Under the pieces are notes generated by a model. That model worked only from the letters and a program-made list of their open reading frames with translations. It was not told the origin of the DNA and made no database searches. A stretch of 64,000 nt of DNA from Neptuniibacter victor (GTDB lineage Bacteria; Pseudomonadota; Gammaproteobacteria; Pseudomonadales; Balneatricaceae), in the NCBI GenBank assembly GCA_027943745.1, contig AP025763.1, forward strand, positions 1,302,001 through 1,366,000, given 5' to 3'. The translations under genes and the position numbers were made by a program. This document shows positions 36,285 through 44,288 of the stretch, piece after piece. How positions within the stretch are numbered: position 1 is the stretch's first letter; each line of letters opens with the position of its first letter.

Positions 36285-37958
36285 GTGACTGAATTTCAAG
36301 AATCGTTGTCGAAGATCGAGCAAGAAATTGAAAGCCATCAGAGCCTTACCGAGTTATGGGATCAAGCTTGTCACGAGTTTGCTTATAAATCTGCATTTTC
36401 CAATATGGGGGCAACCCTAACCTACGCCGAATTAGATCAAGTCGCTTCACAGCTCGCTGCATACTTTCAAAATGAAACTGCTCTAGAACCCGGTGATCGG
36501 GTTGCTATCCAACTACCTAATTTATTGCAGTATCCCGTGGTGATTTTAGCCGCGTTGAGAACGGGTCTTGTGATTGTGAACACAAATCCGCTTTATACTG
36601 CGATGGAGACGGCGCATCAGTTTAATGATGCCGGGGTTAAAGCGGTTATTATACTCGCTAACAGTGCTCATATACTCGAAGAAGTTATTCCGTATACTGA
36701 AGTTGAAACGGTCATCGTGACGCAACTGGCCGACCTTCATCCGCTAAGCCGGCGTTTGTTTATTAATTTAACGGCTAAATATATTCGTAAAATAGTGCCG
36801 AAGTTTAAGCTAAAGCAGAGTATCTCTTTTAGGGAGGCGTTGGCGAAAGGAGCTCAGCATTCTTTTAAACCCGTGAAGCAGTCCCCTGAAGATTTAGCCC
36901 TAATTCAATATACCGTCGGCACCACTGGTCGCCCGAAGGGAGCCGTTCTTACTCATCGAAATCTGATTGCTAATGTCGTTCAGTTGAAAAGCCGGCTGCC
37001 TGATTCCTTACGTATAGGAGAGGAGGTCGCCATTGCGCCTCTGCCTGTTTACCACATTTATGGATTTGTATTGAATTGTATTGTGATGCCTATGTTGGGT
37101 GCGCATATTATTTTGATTACGAACCCTAGAGATACCAGTGGATTTGTTAATGAGTTAGGACGTTGGGATTTTACGGTGTTTTCCGGTATCAACACTCTTT
37201 TTGTTTCACTGTGCCAAAATAGCCAATTTGGACAATTAGATATGACCCGATTGAAGTTGACTCTATCGGGTGGAATGGCGCTGACTCGTTCTGTTAATGA
37301 TGAGTGGAAGGAGTTGACTGGGTGTACGATAACGCAAGGCTATGGCTTAACTGAGGCATCACCTGTGGTGGCTATCAGTGGTACTTATGAAAGCCAGTTT
37401 GGTTCAGTTGGGAGACCACTGCCGTTAACCGAAGTCAGAATTGTAGGCGAGCAGAAAGAGGATCTGTGTTCGGGTGAAATTGGGGAACTCTATATTCGCG
37501 GGCCTCAGATTATGTCCGGTTATTGGCAGGATGACACTGATATACCTGATAAGGATGGTTGGCTTGCGACAGGTGATATTGCCAGAGTAGGTGAAGATGG
37601 TTCCCTACTTATTGTTGATCGAAAAAAAGACATCATTAATATCTCAGGCTTTCCGGTTTATCCTAACGAGCTTGAGAATGTTATCTCTAGTCATCCAGAT
37701 GTTATCGAATGCGCTGTCGTTGGTTTACCTGATGAACAGAGCGGTGAGGTAATCAAGCTGTTTGTTGTGACACTCAATCGTCGCTTGTCTGTTAAGCAGG
37801 TAAGAGACTATTGTAGAGAAAGGCTGACCTCATACAAAGTACCAAGATTAGTTGAGTTTCGTACCCATTTGCCGAAATCTAATGTGGGCAAAGTGTTGCG
37901 ACGAAAGCTGTTAGAGGAAGAGTTAGCACGTATCCAAAAAATGCGTAAGCGCGTTTAG
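36285..37958 (+). CDS. AMP-dependent fatty acyl-CoA ligase (FadD-like)
   Basis: 557 residues from GTG 36285, eight bases after AAGGAG; TTG codons at 36279 and 36282 are less well spaced. ANL-superfamily motifs are in order: the P-loop YTVGTTGRPKGAVLTH, PLPVYHIYGF, QGYGLTEASPV, TGDIARVGEDG, DRKKDIINISGFPVYPNELE and the catalytic Lys near SNVGKVLRRKL. It adenylates a fatty acid and transfers it to CoA. The P-loop normally reads YTGGTTG; here the third residue is Val, a rare change next to the phosphate-binding loop. FadD-type length and pattern fit a medium- or long-chain substrate. Confidence 0.9.
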   Translation: MTEFQESLSKIEQEIESHQSLTELWDQACHEFAYKSAFSNMGATLTYAELDQVASQLAAYFQNETALEPGDRVAIQLPNLLQYPVVILAALRTGLVIVNTNPLYTAMETAHQFNDAGVKAVIILANSAHILEEVIPYTEVETVIVTQLADLHPLSRRLFINLTAKYIRKIVPKFKLKQSISFREALAKGAQHSFKPVKQSPEDLALIQYTVGTTGRPKGAVLTHRNLIANVVQLKSRLPDSLRIGEEVAIAPLPVYHIYGFVLNCIVMPMLGAHIILITNPRDTSGFVNELGRWDFTVFSGINTLFVSLCQNSQFGQLDMTRLKLTLSGGMALTRSVNDEWKELTGCTITQGYGLTEASPVVAISGTYESQFGSVGRPLPLTEVRIVGEQKEDLCSGEIGELYIRGPQIMSGYWQDDTDIPDKDGWLATGDIARVGEDGSLLIVDRKKDIINISGFPVYPNELENVISSHPDVIECAVVGLPDEQSGEVIKLFVVTLNRRLSVKQVRDYCRERLTSYKVPRLVEFRTHLPKSNVGKVLRRKLLEEELARIQKMRKRV

Positions 37959-38033
37959 AGTTGATCGTATTATCGCTCGTTTGTTGAGTGAGCGTGATAA
38001 GGCGACCTTTCTTCCAAACTTAAGGATTCTCCT

Positions 38034-38879
38034 GTGAAAAACTTCAAAGTGCTACTGGACTACATTCTTATCGCCTTAGGTTGTGCCAGTTTAGCGTGCG
38101 GTATCGTTATGTTTTTTGCCCCAAATCAAGTTCCCGCGGGAGGGCCGCCTGGTTTGGCTATTTTGGGTAATTACGCGTTAGGGTTAAGTCCAGGCGTTGT
38201 GTTGTTCTTAGTGAATACCCCATTAGTTATTGCTGGATATAAGCTATTGGGGCGTAAGCTTTTTATACGATCATTGATTGTCGTTATATTAACGTCAGTG
38301 TTTACCGATTCGCTTCCGCTGCTCTTCGAACTACCTGATTTAGGGGATAACCGTTTACTGAATGCTCTTTATGGCGGCCTAATGGTAGGCCTTGGTATTG
38401 GGTTGATGTTTAAAGCCGGTTCCTCTTCGGGGGGCTGGAGTATATTGGCGAGAATAATTTCATCTCGTTTCAATATAAGCTTAGGCCAGTGTTTGTTTTT
38501 TATGGATGCCGCCGTTATTTTACTTTCAGCGATTGTGTTTCAGGATTTTGAAGCTGCAATGCTAGGGGGTATCGCGGTATTTGTGACTGGAAGAATGGTC
38601 GATCTGATTGTTTCAGGTTCGTCGGATATTAAGGTGGTTCATATCTCTTGCTGGAAGGCTGATCGATTAAAACCGATTATAGAAAATGAGTTAGGTATTT
38701 CAGGTTCGGTAGTGAAAGCGAAAAGTATGAAAAGCGGCGGAGATAAAGAGATTTTATTTCTAATCATTGAAAAAACGCAACTCGTCCCTATTAGAAAGCT
38801 TGTCGAAGAGCATGATCCCGATGCATATTTAGTTGTTATGAATGCAATGGAAGTTTATGGTACGGGCTCACGGGCTTAA
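38034..38879 (+). CDS. YitT family membrane protein
   Basis: 281 residues from a GTG start with AAGGATT upstream. Five or six hydrophobic helices fill residues 5-200 (LDYILIALGCASLACGIVMFF, FAPNQVPAGGPPGLAIL, GLGIGLMFKAGSSSGGWSILA), followed by a soluble C-terminal DUF2179 domain (about 205-275). The family is widespread and its transported substrate, if any, is unknown. It precedes the MarR regulator of the aromatic cluster by 46 bases and so marks the left border of that region. A shared transcript is possible, but the product has no known link to aromatic catabolism. Confidence 0.88.
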   Translation: MKNFKVLLDYILIALGCASLACGIVMFFAPNQVPAGGPPGLAILGNYALGLSPGVVLFLVNTPLVIAGYKLLGRKLFIRSLIVVILTSVFTDSLPLLFELPDLGDNRLLNALYGGLMVGLGIGLMFKAGSSSGGWSILARIISSRFNISLGQCLFFMDAAVILLSAIVFQDFEAAMLGGIAVFVTGRMVDLIVSGSSDIKVVHISCWKADRLKPIIENELGISGSVVKAKSMKSGGDKEILFLIIEKTQLVPIRKLVEEHDPDAYLVVMNAMEVYGTGSRA

Positions 38880-38924
38880 GCTGAAGCAACATGTATTTTA
38901 TGATGGTAGTAAGGATATGAAGGA

Positions 38925-39401
38925 ATGAGCGCTAGAGGAACAAAACTGGAAAAGTATCTTCCATCAAGCGAGAGCTTTGATATTAACGAGTTTCCATTTT
39001 ATTGGGTTGCCCGTTTGAACGCTTTGTATAGTATGGAGATTGAGAAGACACTTAAGCCAATGAAGATGGATATCTCCCGCTGGCGTGTCGCGATGTTGTT
39101 GCGTATACACGGTGAGATGAGCATCTCTGATATTGCTGAACATGCGTTAGGTAAACTGCCTACCATTACGAAAATTGTTTACCGTATGAAAGATGAAGGA
39201 TTGGTTAGCGTTGAACAGTCCGAAGCTGATGGTCGAGTTTCAGTTGTATGTTTAACCGATCAAGGTATAGAGAACGTGGAGCTTGTTCGACAGCGCACAG
39301 AAGGGCTATTCAAAAGAGCTTTTCAAGGGTTTACAGAGCCACAAATCAAGAAAACGACTCAGTTGCTTAATCGGTTTTTTGATAACCTATCTGTTGATTA
39401 A
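38925..39401 (+). CDS. iacR: MarR family regulator, putative IacR
   Basis: 158 residues with a MarR winged-helix core: SRWRVAMLLRIHGEMSISDIAEHALGKLPTITKIVYRMKDEG (helix-turn-helix) and the wing SEADGRVSVVCLTDQG. MarR proteins bind palindromic operators as dimers and leave DNA when they bind small aromatic acids. Its position before the amidase-led operon is that of IacR in known indole-3-acetate clusters, and it should repress iacHABICDEFG until the substrate appears. AAGGATATGAAGGA precedes the ATG. A decayed homologue lies at 40234-40621, and a 16-bp inverted repeat before iacH is a candidate operator. Confidence 0.8.
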   Translation: MSARGTKLEKYLPSSESFDINEFPFYWVARLNALYSMEIEKTLKPMKMDISRWRVAMLLRIHGEMSISDIAEHALGKLPTITKIVYRMKDEGLVSVEQSEADGRVSVVCLTDQGIENVELVRQRTEGLFKRAFQGFTEPQIKKTTQLLNRFFDNLSVD

Positions 39402-39851
39402 AGATACTAGGTTAATAGTTCGAGTATGGGGTGGTTTTTGATGCGTAATGAGGCTTCTGTTATTTTTTAGAACCACTGGATTGTTCCTTTCTTGATAACA
39501 ATATGAAAGGGACTACGATTTCTTGCGTAAAGCAGAGCTGGATGATTTGTATTGATTTAATAGGTTACTCAATCCGACTGATTTTTATCTTCCTCTCTCG
39601 TTAATTTAAATCGCGTTCCCACCGTTTTTTTAGCTTATATCTGCTTCACTCTTTTTAAAATATGAGCGTGATGATTGAGTATTTTTTACTTCCTGCTGCA
39701 AAATTATTTTCATCCTATTATCCCTTTGTCACAACCGCTTAGTTATTCCTTCTAGCACTTTGCGTGTGAGAAAACACCTGTAATTTGGTTGATTATTCAA
39801 TTAAATGTTATTCTTTTTTGTTTTAAGTGTGAATAATGATGAGGTGGTAAT
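39402..39851 (+). other. Intergenic region before the truncated haemoglobin gene
   Basis: About 450 AT-rich bases with no frame that has a start and a good ribosome site on either strand. No promoter can be called with confidence. The last bases, GAGGTGGTAAT, are the ribosome site of the haemoglobin gene. Confidence 0.4.
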
Positions 39852-40229
39852 ATGGAAACTCCTTACGAATTGCTGGGCGGTGAAAAGGGCGTAAAACGCT
39901 TATCCGAAGAATTTTATGCGGTGATGTCTAGCAGGAAAGAGGCAACGTCTATTCGTCAGATGCACGGAAAGGATCTCTCGCTTGTTAGTGAGAAGCTCTT
40001 TTTGTTCTTGTCTGGATGGCTTGGCGGGCCTGCGCTTTACTTAGAAAAATACGGCACGATCTGTCTCTCTTCCCCTCATGCAAAATATCAAATAGGTGAA
40101 GACGAAAGGGATCAATGGTTAGCGTGCATGGATCAAGCGTTGCTTAATCTTGATGCTTCGTATGAGCTGATTGCGATGCTTAAAGAGCCGATGTTCAACC
40201 TTGCTGATGTGATGACGAATAAAGTCTAA
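39852..40229 (+). CDS. Group II truncated haemoglobin
   Basis: 125 residues, the length of trHbs. The core LSGWLGGPALYLEKYG with PHAKYQIGEDERDQWLACMDQAL follows the group II pattern LGGPxLYxxxxG...RHxxFxIgxxERDxWLxCM, with the proximal haem-ligand His in PHAKYQI and the Trp of the DQW segment. Such proteins bind O2 and NO in the cytoplasm and protect against nitrosative or oxidative stress or supply oxygen. The gene lies between the MarR gene and the oxygenase operon. A role in supplying O2 to the island's oxygenases is a guess. GAGGTGG precedes the ATG. Confidence 0.88.
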   Translation: METPYELLGGEKGVKRLSEEFYAVMSSRKEATSIRQMHGKDLSLVSEKLFLFLSGWLGGPALYLEKYGTICLSSPHAKYQIGEDERDQWLACMDQALLNLDASYELIAMLKEPMFNLADVMTNKV

Positions 40230-40233
40230 TCAT

Positions 40234-40621
40234 TATGTTTTTTCTTGGATAGCGCGGTTAAACGCACGCTAAGGTTTAGAAATGGACAAAATGCTTAAAA
40301 GTTGAAAATGGATCTGGAGCGCTGGAGGGTGGCCATATTATTGAATCTGCATTGTTAATTAAGCATCTTAGAAATTACCGAATATGCTATTGGAAAAATG
40401 CCAACTATTACAAATATGTCCCTTCGGATGAAGAGTTATTGGTTGTTACCCCTCACCAGTGATGGTCGGGTAGCATTAGTGAGCTTAACAGAGCACGGAG
40501 TTGCTACTGTTGAGCAAACTCAGTTGTTGTTCATCTGGCTTTTAAAGGAATGAGTGAGGTGCAGTTAAAGAAATTCATCGGGTTAATGCGTTTGTTACTT
40601 CATAATTTCAGAGGTGATTGA
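40234..40621 (+). pseudogene. Decayed MarR-family gene, paralogue of iacR
   Basis: Reading across frames gives clear homology to the intact MarR protein at 38925-39401. FSWIARLNA matches its FYWVARLNA, LKMDLERWRVAILLNLH matches MKMDISRWRVAMLLRIH, SILEITEYAIGKMPTIT matches SISDIAEHALGKLPTIT, SDGRVALVSLTEHGVATVE matches the wing, and VHLAFKGMSEVQLKKF matches the last helices. In-frame stops at 40270 and 40297 and at least two frame changes destroy it, and the first ~20 codons are gone where the haemoglobin gene ends. It is a duplicate or older regulator left beside iacH. Confidence 0.85.
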
Positions 40622-40840
40622 AACTGCCTTTTGGAATGTTATTTTATTGTGCGACCGCGTTATTAATCATGTCTTTTTTCTGCATTTTTTTGTGCGATCC
40701 CTTACTATGAAAAAAAGAGTGTTTTTTTATTTAAAAAACTTTCTTTTTTAACTTCTTGTTTTTTATAAATAAAAATAACTTTTTTAAGCATTTGGTTAAT
40801 TGTTTTTATCATATGCTCAAAGTTACTCGCTTTCAATTAG

Positions 40841-40869
40841 TTGACATTTCAAGTGAATTTTACGATTAT
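40841..40869 (+). promoter_or_regulatory. Candidate sigma-70 promoter of the iacH operon
   Basis: TTGACA at 40841-40846 is a perfect -35 box. Seventeen bases later GATTAT (40864-40869) matches the -10 consensus at four of six positions, in a strongly AT-rich context. Transcription would start near 40877, about 60 bases before iacH. Confidence 0.6.
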
Positions 40870-40914
40870 TTTTGCATGCTTAATTGGATCTTAAGGATCC
40901 TCTATATGAGATAA

Positions 40915-40930
40915 ACGAGTAGTTACTCGT
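40915..40930 (+). promoter_or_regulatory. 16-bp inverted repeat, candidate IacR operator
   Basis: ACGAGTA-gt-TACTCGT is a perfect inverted repeat just before the iacH ribosome site and about 45 bases after the predicted -10 box. A half-site TTACTCG also occurs at 40823. Size and symmetry suit a MarR dimer, and binding here would block the promoter-proximal transcript. The symmetry is seen; the assignment to IacR is inference. Confidence 0.5.
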
Positions 40931-40937
40931 AATTAAG

Positions 40938-42119
40938 GTGAAGCTTGTGGGTGTTTTCGTACAGCAGTTTTATGACGCTGATTCTGAAAAGGTAGTAGAT
41001 GGCGATAGCTATTCGGTCGCGATTAAAGACAGCATTCATATGGCCGGTTATCCAACGCAAGCTGGATGCCGTGCGCTAGAGTATGTTGCTCCCGCCATGA
41101 ATGATGCTGCTGTTGTTAAGCGCTTGTTCGCAGCTAATTGCCGTCTCATAGGCAAAACGAACATGCATGAACTGGCCTATGGTATGACCGGAGTGAATGA
41201 GTGGACCGGTACGCCAGTTAATGCCCTGTTTCCAGATTATATACCCGGTGGTTCTTCAAGTGGATCGGCGGTGGCTGTTGCTGCTGGGATGGTGGATTTC
41301 TCTCTTGGTACCGACACTGGGGGATCTATTCGTGTTCCCGCTGCATGTTGTGGTGTCTATGGCTTAAAGCCTACTTATGGGCGGGTTAGTCGTCAGGGTG
41401 TTTTACCTGAACAATCGACGTTGGATTGTGTTGGTCCTTTTGCTTCCACAATATCGACCTTGATTGCGGCTATGGAGATTGTTGATCCTAGTTTTCGTGC
41501 GTCTGATGCTTCTGATCTTAGTCACTTTAAAGTTGGTCTCGCGGATGTTGACGCTAATGATGAGATTATTAAGGCCGTATCAGATTGTATTTTATCCAGT
41601 GGTGTTCCGTTTCAAAAGGTGGCGCTACCCAGTTTAAAGGCCGCTTTTAACGCGGGTATGGATCTTATCAATCGTGAGACCTGGTCCGCTTTTTCTGAAC
41701 TAGAAGGTAACCCTAAACTTGGGCGCGATGTAAAAGAGAGACTGACGGCTGCTTCGAAAACTACTGATGAAGCGATCAAGCAGGCAGAAATAGTAAGGGT
41801 AGGTTTTACTGCTGAAGTCGATCAGTTATTGGAAAAGGTCGATTTTATTGTATTGCCAACATTACCTCATTATCCAATGAGTATTGCTGAGGCGAATTCA
41901 GGCAAAACTGATTTAACCATATCTTCGCTGGTTAGGCCTTTTAATCTATCAGGTCACCCTGCGCTATCCATTCCTTTAATGGCATCGAGTAACCGGCCGG
42001 TAGGCATGCAGCTTGTGGGTGCAAAAGGGAGTGATGAACTTTTATGTGAGCTGGCTCGTTTGATGAGCCCGTTTATTTCTGAAAAAAAACATCCTAATAA
42101 AAATAGTGCGGGGTTTTGA
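40938..42119 (+). CDS. iacH: Amidase family protein, putative IacH
   Basis: 393 residues in the amidase signature family, with the Ser-cisSer-Lys triad visible: Lys in VAIKDSI, Ser in the [14 protein letters not shown] block and the nucleophile Ser in [12 protein letters not shown]. The family hydrolyses amides. In the indole-3-acetate (IAA) cluster the matching gene is iacH, whose exact reaction is uncertain: an IAA amide or a lactam intermediate are both conceivable. GTG 40938 is used; GTG 40947 has equal support from AAGG eight bases upstream. It is the first gene of the operon, three bases ahead of iacA, under the candidate promoter and operator at 40841-40930. Confidence 0.78.
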   Translation: MKLVGVFVQQFYDADSEKVVDGDSYSVAIKDSIHMAGYPTQAGCRALEYVAPAMNDAAVVKRLFAANCRLIGKTNMHELAYGMTGVNEWTGTPVNALFPDYIPGGSSSGSAVAVAAGMVDFSLGTDTGGSIRVPAACCGVYGLKPTYGRVSRQGVLPEQSTLDCVGPFASTISTLIAAMEIVDPSFRASDASDLSHFKVGLADVDANDEIIKAVSDCILSSGVPFQKVALPSLKAAFNAGMDLINRETWSAFSELEGNPKLGRDVKERLTAASKTTDEAIKQAEIVRVGFTAEVDQLLEKVDFIVLPTLPHYPMSIAEANSGKTDLTISSLVRPFNLSGHPALSIPLMASSNRPVGMQLVGAKGSDELLCELARLMSPFISEKKHPNKNSAGF

Positions 42120-42122
42120 GTA

Positions 42123-43271
42123 ATGCCTTCTAACCAAATTAATAAAAATGCCTGGGGCGGGGCGGCTGAATTTGATTCGCTGCTGGCAGATATTCGCAGC
42201 CGCAGGCAAGAGTTTGAAGATCAAAAGTATATCTCGCTAGATATCATAGAGCGTTTTAAAAAAATCGGTGTATACCGAGCACTAGTGCCTAAACGCTTTG
42301 GAGGAGATGAAAAGAGCCCTGCTGAATTTTTGCAAATGGTCGAAGCTATCTCCGCCGCAGATGGTTCTGCAGGTTGGGTTGCTAGTTTTGGGATGAACCC
42401 TGCTTATTTGGCTTCGTTACCCTTAGAAACAATAGAGAAGGTCTGGAAGGAAACGCCTGATGTGGTATTCGCAGGCGGCATTTTTCCGCCGCAACCAGCT
42501 AAACGGGTAGATGGCGGTTTTCAGGTCAAAGGTCGCTGGCAATTCGGTAGTGGTTGCATGGGAGCTTCAGTATGCGGTGTTGGCATCATGCCAGACGATG
42601 GTGAGTCATTGCCTCGAATGGCTGTTATGCCAAGAGAAGTGCTAACGATTGAGCCTACTTGGGATGTTGTTGGCATGGTTGGTACCGGTAGCCATGATCT
42701 GGTTGTTGATAATGTGGTGGTCCCTGAAGAGTGGACCTTCACTCGAGGTGGTAAGCCTAATCTTGATGATCCTTTCTTCAGTTATCCATCGCTTGCGTTT
42801 GCTGCGCAGGTTTTATCGGTGACAACCCTAGGTTTGGCGCGAGAAGCGCTTGATGTTGTTCAGTCGATGGCTGCTGGTCGTAAATCTGTGACAGGTGCTC
42901 CAAACCTCGGTGAGCGTGAATATGTGCAGATTGAGATAGCAAAAGCAGAAGCCAAATTGCGTTCCTCGCGAGCGTTTTTTTATGAAGCAACCAATGATGC
43001 TTGGAGTGCTATCACTGAGGGTGGAAAACCTTCTGATGAGCAGATCAGCATGATCCGTTTAGCGGCGACAAATTTAACCCATGAGTGCGCAGATGCGATC
43101 CGTATGACATACAAAGTCACCGGTATGACAGGTGCATATAACGACCACCCATTATCGCGGATTATGCGCGATTCTATGATGTGTACACAACACGCCTTCA
43201 TGGGGGAGATCACTTATAAAAACGCCGGGGCAATGTTTTTTGAACACAAACCATTGCCCGGTTATCTGTAA
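42123..43271 (+). CDS. iacA: ACAD-fold flavin-dependent monooxygenase, putative IacA
   Basis: 382 residues of the acyl-CoA dehydrogenase/group D monooxygenase fold (FKKIGVYRALVPKRFGG near the N-terminus, ISAADGSAGWVASFG in the middle, ending EHKPLPGYL). No active-site Glu or CoA context is seen, as in two-component aromatic hydroxylases that use reduced flavin from a partner. In characterised clusters IacA starts IAA breakdown by hydroxylating the indole ring, with IacG as flavin reductase. Here an IacG-like reductase is present downstream at 51709. The start follows the iacH stop by three bases, with no strong ribosome site of its own, so translation is probably coupled. Confidence 0.8.
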   Translation: MPSNQINKNAWGGAAEFDSLLADIRSRRQEFEDQKYISLDIIERFKKIGVYRALVPKRFGGDEKSPAEFLQMVEAISAADGSAGWVASFGMNPAYLASLPLETIEKVWKETPDVVFAGGIFPPQPAKRVDGGFQVKGRWQFGSGCMGASVCGVGIMPDDGESLPRMAVMPREVLTIEPTWDVVGMVGTGSHDLVVDNVVVPEEWTFTRGGKPNLDDPFFSYPSLAFAAQVLSVTTLGLAREALDVVQSMAAGRKSVTGAPNLGEREYVQIEIAKAEAKLRSSRAFFYEATNDAWSAITEGGKPSDEQISMIRLAATNLTHECADAIRMTYKVTGMTGAYNDHPLSRIMRDSMMCTQHAFMGEITYKNAGAMFFEHKPLPGYL

Positions 43272-43303
43272 TAGAACCCTTCAACCAGAGAACGAGAATA
43301 GCT

Positions 43304-43663
43304 ATGAGCGAGAATAATATGCACCGTGTTTTGTTCTGTATTGGTGTGAACCAGAACTTCATGGACGCCCCGCAGAGTGAGATGGGCGATGTTTGGCAGG
43401 CTTTCAGTGCCATGATGAAAGGCATTTCTGATCTTCCTGATGTCAATGTATTGGGCATTATGGATGATGATCGCATACAGGTTGGCCCATCAACTTCATC
43501 ACCTTGGACTGCCTACATAATGGCGGATGTGCCTGATTTGGAAACGGTAATCGCGGCTTGTGATTTCTTCCGATCTACGCCTGTTGGCGATGGTACTTAT
43601 AAGCTTTGGAAGTACTGCAAGGTCGAGGCTCGTATCGGTCGTGAACTGGTCGTGCCTGCATAA
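43304..43663 (+). CDS. iacB: Small protein of the IAA cluster, putative IacB
   Basis: 119 residues, soluble, mildly acidic, no signal peptide (MSENNMHRVLFCIGVNQNFM start; a VEARIGRELVVPA end). The pattern of beta strands alternating with helices and the order iacA-iacB-iacI suggest IacB, a protein of the same size class whose function has not been settled. Its lack of recognisable catalytic motifs fits a small helper or a dimeric alpha-beta barrel fold. AGAACGAGAA precedes the ATG. The assignment rests on position. Confidence 0.65.
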   Translation: MSENNMHRVLFCIGVNQNFMDAPQSEMGDVWQAFSAMMKGISDLPDVNVLGIMDDDRIQVGPSTSSPWTAYIMADVPDLETVIAACDFFRSTPVGDGTYKLWKYCKVEARIGRELVVPA

Positions 43664-43691
43664 TTTATAGCGTAAACCTAGGAAGCCAATG

Positions 43692-44219
43692 ATGACCGAT
43701 AGCCAGACCTTTAAGCATCTAATACAACGATTGACTCGTCTTGAGGCCGAGCAGGCAGTACGCGGTTGTATGAACCGTTATATGTACCTGTGTGACAACT
43801 TAGATGTTGGCTTCAATTTAGATGATCTGATGGTGTTATTTACAGATGATGCCATTTGGGAAGGGCGCGGACGCCGTTATGGCAAGTCATTCGGTCGTCA
43901 CGAAGGTAACAACGCTATCCGCGGGATGTTTGCTAAATATACTCAGCCCCCAGCGCATTTTGAAACGAATGTGCATTTTTTAACAAGTGAATTAATCGAT
44001 GTTCACGACGATGCACAGTCGGCTGCAGCTAGCTGGGTTTTGCTTCAGACCTCTACGTTTAGCGGCGGTAAATCACAGTTAAGCAGTGCCCGTTTAAACG
44101 TGCAGTTTCGTTGCGCTAAAGAGCAATGGCAAATAAGCCATTTTCAAACGGAAAGTTTATTTAACCGCCCTGTTCATACGCCTTGGGATAATCCAGCTGA
44201 TCTTCCTGTTCCTAAATAG
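43692..44219 (+). CDS. iacI: SnoaL-like protein, putative IacI
   Basis: 175 residues from ATG 43692, six bases after GGAAG; ATG 43689 is the alternative. The pattern RLEAEQAVRGCMNRYMYLCDN, with VLFTDDAIWEGRGRRYGKSFGRHEG and a final strand set WQISHFQTESLFN, is that of SnoaL/NTF2-like proteins, the fold of ring-hydroxylase beta subunits and of some isomerases. In IAA clusters the gene between iacB and iacC is iacI. Its role is not agreed. It could act with the dioxygenase or on an oxindole intermediate. No residue set settles this. Confidence 0.68.
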   Translation: MTDSQTFKHLIQRLTRLEAEQAVRGCMNRYMYLCDNLDVGFNLDDLMVLFTDDAIWEGRGRRYGKSFGRHEGNNAIRGMFAKYTQPPAHFETNVHFLTSELIDVHDDAQSAAASWVLLQTSTFSGGKSQLSSARLNVQFRCAKEQWQISHFQTESLFNRPVHTPWDNPADLPVPK

Positions 44220-44288
44220 GAAGAGGCAAGTCATCGTACAGGCGTTGATTAGGTGCGGTAATTACAACAAGAAATGATGGGGAACCCC

